A stretch of DNA of 64,000 nucleotides, from positions 1 through 64,000 of the forward strand of contig CAPOZU010000003.1 of NCBI GenBank assembly GCA_948676835.1. The letters are read 5' to 3'. Source of the stretch: an uncultured Clostridia bacterium (GTDB taxonomy: Bacteria > Bacillota > Clostridia > TANB77 > CAG-508). The notes beneath the pieces are model-generated. The model was not told the DNA's origin. It searched no databases and was given only the letters and a program-made list of their open reading frames with translations. The position numbers and the translations under genes are program-made. Positions 51,677 through 61,900 of the stretch are shown piece by piece. Position 1 is the first letter of the stretch, and the number at the start of each line of letters is the position of its first letter.

Positions 51677-52228
51677 CTAATTTTTTTTAATTCCCTGAAT
51701 ACATCTTCTTTTTTCAGGTTGATTTTCAACACATGTTATTAATGTTATAATATCATCTTCTGTATTTTCCAAAACTTCAACATCTGTATCTTTAATAATA
51801 TTTTTAGAATCTACTATATATATCCTTTGAATTCCATTATATTTATAGTAAATTTCATCACCAATTTCTAATTCTTTTAAATCTTTAAAGTAGTTTACTA
51901 AGTATCCTCTATTATGTGCTGCTAAAGCAATATTTCCATACTGTTTTGAAGTTTTTTCAAAATGCCCAATATATTGGTTTAATATTTCACTTGAAGTTCC
52001 TTCTGCAATTTCAGCAATTAAATTAATTTTAGGAATTTCTAATATCCACTCTTGATTTGTAACAATATTTTCATTTAAATTATTAGAAACATGTATTATT
52101 TCATTTGTGTAAATACCATTTTCATTACAAATATTTTTAGAACTATTAATTCCAATCATAATAGAAAAAATAATCGTCATGAAAATAGCAACAAATTTTA
52201 AGTTAAAAATTTTAAAACAAGTCCTCAC
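51677..52228 (-). CDS. Sortase (class D-like)
   Basis: A 183-aa membrane-anchored cysteine transpeptidase with an N-terminal hydrophobic segment (about 10-28). The catalytic residues are visible: H105 in LAAHNRGY, C166 in TLITCVEN and an Arg at 174/175 in EKRRC. The TLITC form with the sequence after it fits class D or E better than class B. The exact start is unclear: the GTG at 52228 overlaps the Shine-Dalgarno-like GAGG. Its likely substrate is the thioester-type protein encoded downstream. Confidence 0.82.
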   Translation of the reverse strand: MRTCFKIFNLKFVAIFMTIIFSIMIGINSSKNICNENGIYTNEIIHVSNNLNENIVTNQEWILEIPKINLIAEIAEGTSSEILNQYIGHFEKTSKQYGNIALAAHNRGYLVNYFKDLKELEIGDEIYYKYNGIQRIYIVDSKNIIKDTDVEVLENTEDDIITLITCVENQPEKRRCIQGIKKN

Positions 52229-52380
52229 CTCTTTTCATATTAAGTTTTTTTAAATTGATTTTTTAGTCAGAAACGACTATAAGAAATAATTTATTTTAGA
52301 AATAAATTTGAATTATAATACTACGGTTTTTTAATTTTGTAAATACCTTTTGCGAAAAATTGTTATTTGTGTGGATAAAT

Positions 52381-52409
52381 TTTGCTAATTATAATAATGG
52401 CTTAGCAAA
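52381..52409. repeat. Small inverted repeat in the sortase/kinase gap
   Basis: TTTGCTAA (52381-52388) and TTAGCAAA (52402-52409) are separated by 13 nt. It lies within the 495-bp gene-free stretch 52229-52723, between the sortase start and the large branched repeat. It may be an operator or hairpin; no T tract follows. Confidence 0.4.
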
Positions 52410-52447
52410 GTTCCAATATGATATTTTAGAAAATTTATGTTTAATAT

Positions 52448-52630
52448 AATTCATAAAAATATTTTATATTATTTTCAAATACACCGCGTAAGCGACCAAA
52501 CGAACGAAGTGAGTGCGATTTGGAGCAACTATCGAGGCTATGTAAATTATAAAAGAATTTTATAATTTACAACTAGCAAGTTGCGACACCAAGGTGTATA
52601 AGAAAATAATATAAAATACTTTCATGAATT
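52448..52630. repeat. Branched inverted-repeat element (about 183 bp)
   Basis: Outer arms of 38 nt (52448-52485 and 52593-52630) are nearly perfect inverted repeats, ending in ACACC/GGTGT. Inside lie a CGC-GTAA-GCG hairpin (52485-52494, GNRA-type loop), a CCAAA/TTTGG hairpin (52496-52523) and a GCAACT/AGTTGC stem (52525-52530 with 52579-52584). That stem encloses a perfect 14-bp hairpin (52541-52554 with 52558-52571). The interior is richer in G+C than its surroundings and contains ACGAACGAAGTGAGTG. It could be a miniature transposable element or a structured RNA. No reading frame is present. It fills most of the gene-free stretch before the kinase stop. Confidence 0.75.
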
Positions 52631-52723
52631 TAGATAAAGACATAAAATTACTTATTTTAGTAGAGTAGCGCGAAGAGAGTTTTGGTTTAATATTAAATTT
52701 TTTATATTCACGCAAATAACACT

Positions 52724-54235
52724 TTATTTAGCTTTAGGAATTTCAAAATAAAACTCCACTCCATCTTTTTTATTAGTCACTCCATAATTGCACTTATATT
52801 TAGTCATAATTGCTTTTACTAGAGCAAGACCAATTCCAGTTCCGCCCTTAGAGCGATCTCTTGATTCATCGATTTTGTAAAATCTAGTCCAAATTCTATT
52901 TAAGTTTTCTTGGTCTATATTTTTTCCAGTATTGAATACTGAAACTTTTAATTTGTTTAAATCTTTAGCATTTTTTATTGAAATTTTTATCTTTTTACTT
53001 CCATTTACTTCTAATACATTTTTTATAGCATTAGTGAAATAATTACTTATAACTTGTTCAATATAAAAATCATCTGCATAAATAAAATTTGGATTTTGTT
53101 CTTTAAAATCTACGTCTATCTTCTTTTCCTCTAAAACTACTTTAGAATTTCTAATAACTTCATTTATTAATTCCACTATATCAAATTTTGCATCATTAAA
53201 TTTTCTATCTTCATACTCCAATTTCATAAGTTCTAATAATCTTTTAACCAATTTATCCATTTTGTTTGCTTCATCTAAAATTACTTCTGCATAGAATTTT
53301 TTATTTTCTTCATCTGAAATTACATTATCTACTAACCCTTCTGCATATCCTTGAATTAAAGCAATTGGAGTTTTTAATTCATGAGAAACATCTGAAATAA
53401 ATTGTTTTCTCATTTCATCAATTTTTGACTTTTCTTCAATATCTCTTTCAAGTTCTGAATTACTTACTTTTAACTGATTAATTGTCTCTTCAAGTTTATC
53501 TGAAAGAGTATTTATGCTTTTTCCTAATTCGTCTATTTCATCTTCATTATCATTTATACGATATTTTCTTTTAAAATTTAAATTACTCATTTCATTTGCA
53601 ATGTCATTAAGCTCTTCAATTGGTTTTGTAAATCTTTGCGTAACAAAAGTTATTGCTATCCCTCCTAATGCAATTGCTGCAACTCCAATAATATAAATAA
53701 ACTTATTAGAAACTCCAACGCTCTGTTCTACTGGAGTTATTGGCATTCTTATATAAATATCATTTCCGTTATTTAGTTTTCCTTTTAATAATACATAAGG
53801 AAGTCCTGTTCTTTTACTTTTTATTTTTCTAATGCTTACACCATCTTTTGAATACAACAAATCTGATTTATTAAATATGCTATATTTTACTTCATATTTA
53901 ACTTCATTAATATTTCCAAAATCAGAAACATAATTTTTATTTGTAGAATAAATTATATCTTCACCATTTAGAATTAAAAACTCGAAATTATTATTTACTT
54001 CCATTTTTTCAAGTTCAATATTATAAACACTTTGAGCTTCTTCATTCATTACTTTTGGAAGATTATTATTTATAAAATCATATACACTTAATGATGCATT
54101 CTTTTTTGAATAATAATATACTGTTTCTAAAACTGTATTATTAATTATAATAAAAAACGCGATTATCATACCTATTACAACACATAATGTAAGAAATAAC
54201 TTAACACGAACTGATTTCCAAAATTTCTTCTTCAT
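52724..54235 (-). CDS. Sensor histidine kinase
   Basis: A 503-aa membrane sensor (start at ATG 54235 behind GGAG; four more residues are possible). It has a membrane segment at about 10-32, an extracellular sensor region of about 140 residues, a second segment (about 180-200), a HAMP-like linker (TQRFTKPIEELNDIANEMSNLNF), and a HisKA domain with SDVSHELKTPIALIQGYAEG. The HATPase domain has FTNAIKNVLEVNG, FNTGKNI and GGTGIGLALVKAIM. It pairs with the response regulator upstream. The signal is unknown. Confidence 0.9.
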   Translation of the reverse strand: MKKKFWKSVRVKLFLTLCVVIGMIIAFFIIINNTVLETVYYYSKKNASLSVYDFINNNLPKVMNEEAQSVYNIELEKMEVNNNFEFLILNGEDIIYSTNKNYVSDFGNINEVKYEVKYSIFNKSDLLYSKDGVSIRKIKSKRTGLPYVLLKGKLNNGNDIYIRMPITPVEQSVGVSNKFIYIIGVAAIALGGIAITFVTQRFTKPIEELNDIANEMSNLNFKRKYRINDNEDEIDELGKSINTLSDKLEETINQLKVSNSELERDIEEKSKIDEMRKQFISDVSHELKTPIALIQGYAEGLVDNVISDEENKKFYAEVILDEANKMDKLVKRLLELMKLEYEDRKFNDAKFDIVELINEVIRNSKVVLEEKKIDVDFKEQNPNFIYADDFYIEQVISNYFTNAIKNVLEVNGSKKIKISIKNAKDLNKLKVSVFNTGKNIDQENLNRIWTRFYKIDESRDRSKGGTGIGLALVKAIMTKYKCNYGVTNKKDGVEFYFEIPKAK

Positions 54236-54269
54236 AATTTTCTCCAAATACCTTATTTAATAATAAAAA

Positions 54270-54305
54270 AGCCACTATTTAAATCTAAATTGTATTATAG
54301 TGGCT
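54270..54305 (-). terminator. Terminator-like hairpin between response regulator and kinase
   Basis: AGCCACTAT (54270-54278) pairs with ATAGTGGCT (54297-54305) with an 18-nt loop and a T6 tract on the minus strand. It lies between the regulator stop (54313) and the kinase start (54235), so it should reduce kinase expression relative to the regulator. Confidence 0.7.
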
Positions 54306-54312
54306 CATATTT

Positions 54313-54993
54313 TTATTTTATTTCAAACTTATATCCAATTCCTCTAATAGTTTGAATATGTTTTCCCTTCTTTCCAAGCTTATGTCTAATTTTCTTAATA
54401 TGACTATCTATAGTTCTTGAATCTCCATAATAGTCATAATTCCAAACAGTATTCAAAATCTTATCTCTTGACAATGCTATATTCTCATTTTCTAATAAAT
54501 ACTTTAATAATTCATATTCTCTAAAACTGAATTCTATTTGCTTTCCATCAACACTTACAGTTCTACCATCATTATCTATAACAATTCCATCATAACTTTT
54601 TAATTCTTTTGTTTCTGGAATGCTTCTTTTTAAAATTGCTTCTACTCTTGCTACTAAAATTTTGGGACTAAATGGTTTTGTAATATATTCGTCAACACCA
54701 AGTTCAAATCCAAATAATTCGTCTTGTTCCTCAGCTCTTGCTGTAAGCATAACAATTGGAAGTGTCTTATTTTCTTGACGAATTTGACGAAGCACAGACC
54801 AACCATCAAGTTTTGGCATCATAACATCTAATAAAATTAGATTTATCTTTTCTTTATTTTCTTCATATACTTTTAATGCCATTTCTCCATCTTCTGCTTC
54901 TAAAATATTATAATTTTTTTGCATTAGAAAATCCTTTATTAATTTTCTCATTCTTGATTCATCATCTACAATTAATATGCTTAAATCTCCCAT
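54313..54993 (-). CDS. OmpR/PhoB family response regulator
   Basis: A 226-aa two-component regulator with a receiver domain (1-120): the acidic pair D10/D11 in IVDDES, phospho-acceptor D56 in LLDVMMPK, and the conserved K in ITKPFSP. The winged-helix DNA-binding domain (about 130-226) includes FSFREYELLKYLLEN and RTIDSHIKKIRHKLG. GGAGGT precedes the ATG. It is transcribed ahead of the sensor kinase gene. Confidence 0.94.
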   Translation of the reverse strand: MGDLSILIVDDESRMRKLIKDFLMQKNYNILEAEDGEMALKVYEENKEKINLILLDVMMPKLDGWSVLRQIRQENKTLPIVMLTARAEEQDELFGFELGVDEYITKPFSPKILVARVEAILKRSIPETKELKSYDGIVIDNDGRTVSVDGKQIEFSFREYELLKYLLENENIALSRDKILNTVWNYDYYGDSRTIDSHIKKIRHKLGKKGKHIQTIRGIGYKFEIK

Positions 54994-55107
54994 AAGCTAC
55001 CTCCAATAAATTTATAGCCAATTTATATTTAAAACTATAACACAATATTTATATACCATTATTATGTCTTTTGTGTGAACATTTAGTTTCCAATTAGTTA
55101 TGCAATT

Positions 55108-56883
55108 TTATTTTGAAGCTTCAATAATATTTTTTAGTTCATTTAAATTATTTTTGAAATATTCAAAAGCTATTTCATAAGTTTCTTCTTTTTCTAAATC
55201 TACATCAACCATTCTAAGTAATGAAAGAGAATCTTTTGCTCCACCTTGGCTAAGCATATTAATATATTTTTCAATATATCCTTCTTCTCCTGATAAAATT
55301 TTGCTTGCAATAACTATTGCTGATGTAATTCCTGTTGAGTATTTATATACATAGAAGCATCTATAAAAATGAGGTATTCTAGCCCATTCATATTTTATTT
55401 CTTCATCTATTATACAAGACTCTCCAAAATATTTTTTTACTAAATCATAATAAATATCATTTAAAATATCTGATGTTAAACTTTCGCCAGCTTCAACTTT
55501 TGAATAAACTTCTTTCTCAAATTCTGCAAACATTGCCTGTCTTATTAAAGTTGCTCTAATCATATCTAATTGTTCATTTATTAAAGCTGCTTTTTTCATA
55601 GGCTCTGTTTCTTTATTAATTAAATAATTTGCAAGTAAAATTTCATTTACTGTTGATGCAACTTCTGCAACCATAATTGTATAATTTGCATTAATAATAT
55701 TTTGATTTTTGCTTGCATAATAACTATGCATTGAATGTCCAAGCTCATGTGCAATAGTTGATACATCTCTTGAAGAATTTATATAGTTTAATAAAACAAA
55801 TGGATGAACACTATGCACTCCCATACTATATGCTCCACTCATTTTATTATCATTTGTATATACATCTAACCATCTATTTTCAAAAGCATGTTTTAACATA
55901 GATACATACTCTTCTCCCATGATGGATAATGCATCAAGTACTGTTTGTTTCGCATCATTATATTCAATATTTTTATTTTGGGCATCTAAAGTATTAACAT
56001 ATACATCATACATGTGAACTTTTTCTTTACCTAAAAGTTTTGCTTTTAAATCTATATATTCATGGTTTAAATATAAATTTTTATTTACCTCTTTTAGTAA
56101 TGTTTCATATACTTCTGGATTTGAATCATCATTATTTGTTGCAGCTTCTAATGATGATCTATAATTTCTAATTTTGCTTGAAATAATTCTTGTTTTTACC
56201 CTTGTTAAATACAATTCTGTAATTGTATTTATATGTTTTTTATATAATGAATACATTGATTCAAATGCTTGTTTTCTTATACTTTCATCTTTACTCATTA
56301 AATAATTTGAAAATATAGCAGAATTCATTTTCAATTCATTTCCATCTTTATCTTTTATGGGCTTGAATTCAAATTCTGTATTTGTAAAAATATCATAAGC
56401 ATTTTCTGAGCTTGAAAATACTTCTGAGTATTTTGCTAAAACACCTTCTACTTCCTCTGATAGAATGTGTTTTTTCTCTTTCATAATATCTCTAATTGTT
56501 TTTTCATATTCTTTCATTCTAGAATCTTTTAAATATTCTTCTAATCTTTCATCAGATATTTTACTTACCTCTGGTGATATAAAGCTCTCAGCCTCTGAGA
56601 AATTAGTAGTAAGAGCTTCAATTTTTTTATATAATTTTATACTTTCTTGATTTGACATATCTTGATGATATTTAAGCATGCTATAGGCATAAATTTTTTC
56701 ATGAAGTTCTAATGCCTTTTCTAAATTCTTATAACAACTAAAAATTTCATCTACTCCATCATTTAATTTTCCTTTATATTGTTTTATTTTATCTAAATAT
56801 GAATATAGTTCATTTATTGCGTTTTCTAGAGCATTTTCATTTTCAAAAATTTCTGTTAAATTCCATTTTAATTCACTTTGCAT
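55108..56883 (-). CDS. pepF: Oligoendopeptidase F
   Basis: Cytoplasmic M3B zinc peptidase that degrades short peptides. At 591 aa it has the normal length. The zinc motif HExxH is H379-E380-L-G-H383 (STIAHELGHSMHSYYA), and the third ligand region is MVAEVASTVNEILLANYL. The N-terminal helical region holds LEKALELHEKIYAYSMLKYHQDMSN. It is a single-gene unit. Confidence 0.95.
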   Translation of the reverse strand: MQSELKWNLTEIFENENALENAINELYSYLDKIKQYKGKLNDGVDEIFSCYKNLEKALELHEKIYAYSMLKYHQDMSNQESIKLYKKIEALTTNFSEAESFISPEVSKISDERLEEYLKDSRMKEYEKTIRDIMKEKKHILSEEVEGVLAKYSEVFSSSENAYDIFTNTEFEFKPIKDKDGNELKMNSAIFSNYLMSKDESIRKQAFESMYSLYKKHINTITELYLTRVKTRIISSKIRNYRSSLEAATNNDDSNPEVYETLLKEVNKNLYLNHEYIDLKAKLLGKEKVHMYDVYVNTLDAQNKNIEYNDAKQTVLDALSIMGEEYVSMLKHAFENRWLDVYTNDNKMSGAYSMGVHSVHPFVLLNYINSSRDVSTIAHELGHSMHSYYASKNQNIINANYTIMVAEVASTVNEILLANYLINKETEPMKKAALINEQLDMIRATLIRQAMFAEFEKEVYSKVEAGESLTSDILNDIYYDLVKKYFGESCIIDEEIKYEWARIPHFYRCFYVYKYSTGITSAIVIASKILSGEEGYIEKYINMLSQGGAKDSLSLLRMVDVDLEKEETYEIAFEYFKNNLNELKNIIEASK

Positions 56884-57018
56884 TTTAACACTCTCCTTAT
56901 TAAACTTTAGTAATATTTAATATTTTATCATATAAAGTTTATCTTGAGCAATAAATTTATTTACTTTTTGCATTTCTGTGATATAATATCTTTATGATGA
57001 AATAAGGAGGTAGCTGAT

Positions 57019-57564
57019 ATGAAGCTTAATTCAGATGACCAAACTTTGGCTGAAAGTAAAATTCTTTTGCTTTACATTTTAAGTAAAGTTGGAAAACCTA
57101 TCTCTCATAACGAACTATTAGATTTAGTTACATCAATTGTAGATATGAATTACTTTTACTTTCAACAATTTTTACTAGACCTTTTAGAAGATAATTATAT
57201 ATACACTTATAAAAAAGAAGACAAAGATATTTATGAAATTACAGAAGATGGGAAAAATGCAATTGAACTTACAATTGATATTGTTCCTGGAATTTTAAAA
57301 TTAGAAGTTGATAGCAAATTTAAAGAAAATTTAGATACAATAAAAGATAAATTCTCAATATCAGCAGAATATAGTCCTCTTACTGAAAAATCATTTTCTG
57401 TAAGATGTAAAATTGTTGAAAATAATATTACTATTTTTGACTTGCAAGCACATGCAGGTTCTGGTGAACAAGCAAAAAAAATAGTTGAAAATTGGAATAA
57501 TAATGCAACTGAAATATATCCTAAAATTTTAGAATTACTAATAGAAAATAACGAAAACCAATAG
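57019..57564 (+). CDS. DUF4364 family protein
   Basis: A 181-aa protein of the clostridial DUF4364 family, unknown function. The N-terminal half (about 8-80) is a winged-helix-like fold (ESKILLLYILSKVGKPISHNELLDLV, FYFQQFLLDLLEDNYI). The C-terminal half is an alpha-beta domain. It may be a transcription regulator. AAGGAGG precedes the ATG, and a TATAAT -10 box lies about 35 nt upstream. It stands alone between divergent and convergent neighbours. Confidence 0.82.
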   Translation: MKLNSDDQTLAESKILLLYILSKVGKPISHNELLDLVTSIVDMNYFYFQQFLLDLLEDNYIYTYKKEDKDIYEITEDGKNAIELTIDIVPGILKLEVDSKFKENLDTIKDKFSISAEYSPLTEKSFSVRCKIVENNITIFDLQAHAGSGEQAKKIVENWNNNATEIYPKILELLIENNENQ

Positions 57565-57592
57565 TATAGAGCAATTATCTCTATATTATTGG
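57558..57592 (+). terminator. Terminator after the DUF4364 gene
   Basis: CCAATAGTATAGAG (57558-57571) pairs with CTCTATATTATTGG (57579-57592), with one mismatch, then T6. It overlaps the stop codon. On the minus strand it lies past the start of the convergent methyltransferase's 3' end and could serve that gene too. Confidence 0.85.
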
Positions 57593-57601
57593 TTTTTTAT
57601 T

Positions 57602-58396
57602 TTATTTTATATTTCCATTTTTTCTAAATGCCTCATACAAAATTACACTAGTTGCTACCGCTGCATTTAAGCTCTCTGTTTTTCCTATCATAGGTATCTT
57701 TATTCTTTCAGTTGCTTCATATAGAACTTTGCTTGATACTCCATTGGCTTCATTTCCAATTACTATTGCAGATTTTGAATAGTCAACATCATAAATACTT
57801 TTATCTGTCTGTAAATCAGTAGCATAAACTTTAATTTTGTGTTTTTTCATTTCTTTTATTACAGTTACCAAGTTCTCTACTTCTATTACTTTTACTCTAA
57901 AAATAGCTCCCATTGTAGATCTTACTACTTTCAAATTATATACATCAGCTGAACCTTTTGAAACTATTATTTGTTTCATATTTAAACTATCTGCTGTTCT
58001 TAGTATTGTTCCCATATTTCCAGGGTCTTGAATATTATCTAGCAATAATGAAACATTTGCAGAAAAATCTATAGTATTATCTCTTGCATTTGGCTTTTCT
58101 ATAACAGCCATTATACCTTGTGGGTTTATTACATCTGTTATTGTGTTAAATATTTTTTCAGCAACATAAATACAATTTAATTTTGCAATTTCATACATTA
58201 GATCGTTTGGAATTGCTCCTTGAGTTTTACAATCTTCACAAATAATGATTGATTTTATTTTTGCACCTTCATTGATTGCCTCTTCTATCATTTTTATCCC
58301 TTCAACTATAAATTCATGATATTCTTCTCTATATTTCTTTTCTTTTAGCTTTTTTATATGTTTTATTGTTTCATTATCCTTACTAGTTATTGTCAT
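57602..58396 (-). CDS. SpoU/TrmH family RNA 2'-O-methyltransferase
   Basis: A 264-aa SPOUT methyltransferase. The N-terminal substrate-binding domain (about 1-95) has the typical KHIKKLKEKKYREEYHEFIVEGIKMIEEA. The catalytic knot has LLLDNIQDPGNMGTILRTADSL, VIGNEANGVSS and IPMIGKTESLNAAVATSVILYEAFRK. It resembles RlmB/YsgA-type rRNA methylases; the target base cannot be told. Confidence 0.92.
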   Translation of the reverse strand: MTITSKDNETIKHIKKLKEKKYREEYHEFIVEGIKMIEEAINEGAKIKSIIICEDCKTQGAIPNDLMYEIAKLNCIYVAEKIFNTITDVINPQGIMAVIEKPNARDNTIDFSANVSLLLDNIQDPGNMGTILRTADSLNMKQIIVSKGSADVYNLKVVRSTMGAIFRVKVIEVENLVTVIKEMKKHKIKVYATDLQTDKSIYDVDYSKSAIVIGNEANGVSSKVLYEATERIKIPMIGKTESLNAAVATSVILYEAFRKNGNIK

Positions 58397-58614
58397 ACTC
58401 TCTCCTTATTCTTACTTTACAATTTGATATTTGTTTCACAAAATTTCATAAAGTAATATATACACTATAAATTATTATACAATATTTTAATATTTTTTAT
58501 TCAATTTATCAATATAAATTATGTAAATTTACCAAATATCTTTATTTTTATACATTTGTGTGATATAATATTAGCTGAAACACGATGTTTTTTTCTCAAA
58601 CGAGGAGGTTTTTT

Positions 58615-58872
58615 ATGAGTACGATTGAAACAAATTTACTTGCTTCCAAATTCTGTGAAAAAATGGAGAGTTTTGGAGTTAAGGTACTGGGGGTTGAAAG
58701 TGATAAAGAAGGTCTCTGCTTTCACTACTCTGTTCGAGGACGTTACCACTTTAGCTATGATGAACTCGAACAACTTCAAGCACTAATCGATCCATCTGTT
58801 AAAAACCACGATTCAATTCGCATTGTTGGTTTTGACGGCACCTATACTGCAAGAGTAAAAATCAATCAGTAA
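58615..58872 (+). CDS. 85-aa orphan protein with own terminator
   Basis: Unrecognised. I start at ATG 58615 because GAGGAGG lies 6 nt upstream; this gives 85 aa (MSTIETNLLASKFCEKMESFG...). A helix is followed by beta segments (KVLGVESDKEGLCFHYSVRGRYHFSYDELEQL, IRIVGFDGTYTARVKI). Base composition is near 40% G+C, higher than its neighbours. With its own -10 box (TATAAT near 58563) and GC-rich terminator it forms a self-contained unit, like the orphan at 14345-15148. Confidence 0.65.
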   Translation: MSTIETNLLASKFCEKMESFGVKVLGVESDKEGLCFHYSVRGRYHFSYDELEQLQALIDPSVKNHDSIRIVGFDGTYTARVKINQ

Positions 58873-58903
58873 TCCCAAAAATTAGAGCATCAAAAATGCA
58901 TCA

Positions 58904-58933
58904 CCCCAGCACAATGTATTCTGCGTGCTGGGG
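58904..58933 (+). terminator. Terminator after the 85-aa orphan
   Basis: CCCCAGCAC (58904-58912) pairs with GTGCTGGGG (58925-58933) with a 12-nt loop and T5. It is a strong, GC-rich hairpin, unlike the AT-rich terminators of the host genes. Confidence 0.88.
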
Positions 58934-58943
58934 TTTTTCCATT

Positions 58944-61900
58944 TTATATTCTTTCTAAGAATTCTTTACATTCTTCTAAAACCTTTTTCAAATCTGCTAA
59001 TTTATAAGTAATATATGGTTCTTTTGATGGTGAAAATTTAATTCTATTTCTGTAAATTTTCATAAATTTATCTACAATATCAAAATTAAATTTTTCATTA
59101 TCAAAATAAAATATAATGTTTTCTCTTTTTTGAGCTATTTTTAATATATTTTTCTCTCTTGCTAATATTTTTATTCTAGCAATATCTAGAAGATTTTCTA
59201 CTTCATAAGTCATCTGACCATATCTATCTATAATTTCATCAGTAATATTTTGAATATCTTCTTCATTCTTACATAAAGCAATATTTTGATATACTTCTAT
59301 TTTTTGACTAGAATTTTTAATATATTCTTCTGGTATATAGCTTGTAACATCTAAATCAATTTGGATATCAATTTCTTCTATAATTTCTTCACCCTGAATT
59401 TCTTTAACAACTTGATTTAATAGTTCACAATACATATCATATCCAATTTGATCCATATGACCATGTTGAATTTCCCCAAGCAGGCTACCAGCTCCACGAA
59501 TCTCTAAATCTCTCATTGCAATTTTAAAACCCGAACCAAATTCAGTAAATTCTTTTATTGCTTTTAATCTCTTATCTGCTACTTCTGTTAAATTTTTATC
59601 TCTTCTATAAGTAACATACGCATATGCTTGTTTGTCTGAACGTCCTACTCTTCCTCTTATTTGATATAATTGTGCGAGACCAAGTCTATCTGCATTTTCA
59701 ACAATTATAGTATTTGCATTTGGTATATCAATTCCAGATTCTAAAATAGTAGTACATACAAGTACATTTGATTTTCCATCAACAAAGTCTTGCATAATAT
59801 TTTCAAGCTGTGCTCCTGTCATTTTTCCATGTGCATATTCAACTTTAGCATCTTCAACTAGTTCATTTATTTCATTTGCTTTTTTCTCTATTCCCTCTAC
59901 ATTGTTAAATAAATAAAATACTTGCCCACCTCTTTCAAGTTCTCTTGTAATTGCTTCTTTAACAACTTCAGGATCATATTCTAATACATAAGTTTGAACT
60001 GGTCTTCTATTTTGTGGTGGCTCATAAATTACAGACATATCTCTCATACCAACTATTGACATATGAAGTGTTCTTGGAATTGGAGTTGCTGTCATTGTTA
60101 AAACATCTACACTATTTTTAAATTCTTTTATTTTTTCTTTTGCTTTAACTCCAAATCTGTGTTCTTCATCAATTATTAAAAGTCCTAAATCTTTAAATTT
60201 AACATCTTTACTTAAAACTCTATGTGTTCCAACTAATATATCTGTTTCTCCAAGTTCCACTCTTTTTAATGTTTCTTCTTGTTCTTTATTAGTTCTAAAT
60301 CTATTTAAAAGTTCGATTCTAATTGGATAATCAGCCATTCTTGATTTAAATTCTTCATATTGCTGTGTAGCAAGAACAGTAGTTGGAACTAAATATACAA
60401 CTTGTTTTTGATCCATAACAGACTTAAATGCAGCTCTTATTGCAACTTCTGTTTTTCCATATCCAACATCCCCGCAAAGAAGCCTATCCATTGGTCTTGG
60501 TTTTTCCATATCTTTTTTTACTTCTTCTATACAACGTAATTGATCATCTGTTTCTACATATTTAAAATTATCCTCAAATTCTTGTTGCCATGGAGTATCT
60601 TTTGAAAATGCATATCCAACCATTTTTTGTCTTTTGGCATATAACTGAATTAAGTTTTCTGCAACTTCTCTTAAATTATTTTTTACTCTTTCTTTTGTTT
60701 TCTGCCATTCTTTTGAACCTAATCTATTTAATCTTGGACCAACTTTTTCTGGTCCTACATATTTTCTAATATTATCTAAAGAGTTTGTTGGAACATATAA
60801 AACATCATCATCTTTATATTTTAATTTTATATAATCCTTTGTTACTCCATCAGCTTTTATTGTATTTACACCTATAAATTGACCTATACCATGACTTCTG
60901 TGTACAATATAATCTCCTTCTTTTAAATCTGCAAATACAACTTTTTCACCTTCTTTAAATACTGATGGTGTTTTATTTCTTTTTTTAGTTGTATTTTCAA
61001 ATAATTCATCTGTTGATATTACTAAAAGATTTGCATCATAGAATTCAAAGCCCGTAGAAAAAGCTCCTGGTGTGATGTTAACACAACCAAGAGTTATATC
61101 GTCTTCTAAAAAATCTGTATAAATATTCGGGATATTTTTTTCTAATAGTAAGGTAGATAACTTTCTACAATTTTCCGTGCTTCCGCCTAGAATTACTGTT
61201 TGTTTTCCTCGGTTAATTGCTTCTTGTAGTTCCTGAAACAGTAAATCCATTGAACTACGAAAAAAGTTGACCTCCCTATAGCTAAAGCTATATCCGTTTC
61301 TTTTTGCATGCATACTTTGTTTGTCCACAAATCCAACATCTTGTTTTTCTAAATAAATTACTTGTTTGTTTTGAAGACCTTCTGAAAATTTAATATAGTC
61401 TTCCATTTTTGTAAGGATTCCTGGAACAATTTTATTTTTCTCTACTAAATCTTTTATAAGATTGTTATTATCTTTTGAAATATTTTCGGCTCTTGCTTTT
61501 ATCTTAGATATTTCGTCTAAAAATATAACACAATCATCCTGCAGATAATCTAACAATGTATTTGTTTTCTCATAAAAGCAATCAAAATATTTATCTATTT
61601 TAGTTAAAAATTCACCATTTTTTATTTGATAAACATCATCTTGAACCTTCTCTTTTACAGATTTCGGATAAACTTTATCTAAAATCTTTTCACAAACTGT
61701 ATCTACATCTGTTTCTAATAAAAATTCATATGATGGAAAAATTTCAATTTCTTCTAGCATTTCAACAGTTCTTTGACTAGCTATACTGAATTTTCTAATA
61801 GAATCTATTTCATCTCCCCAGAATTCAATTCTAACACCACTGTTTACAGAAGTAGCAATATCAACAATACCACCTCTTACACTAAATTGACCTTTTCCTT

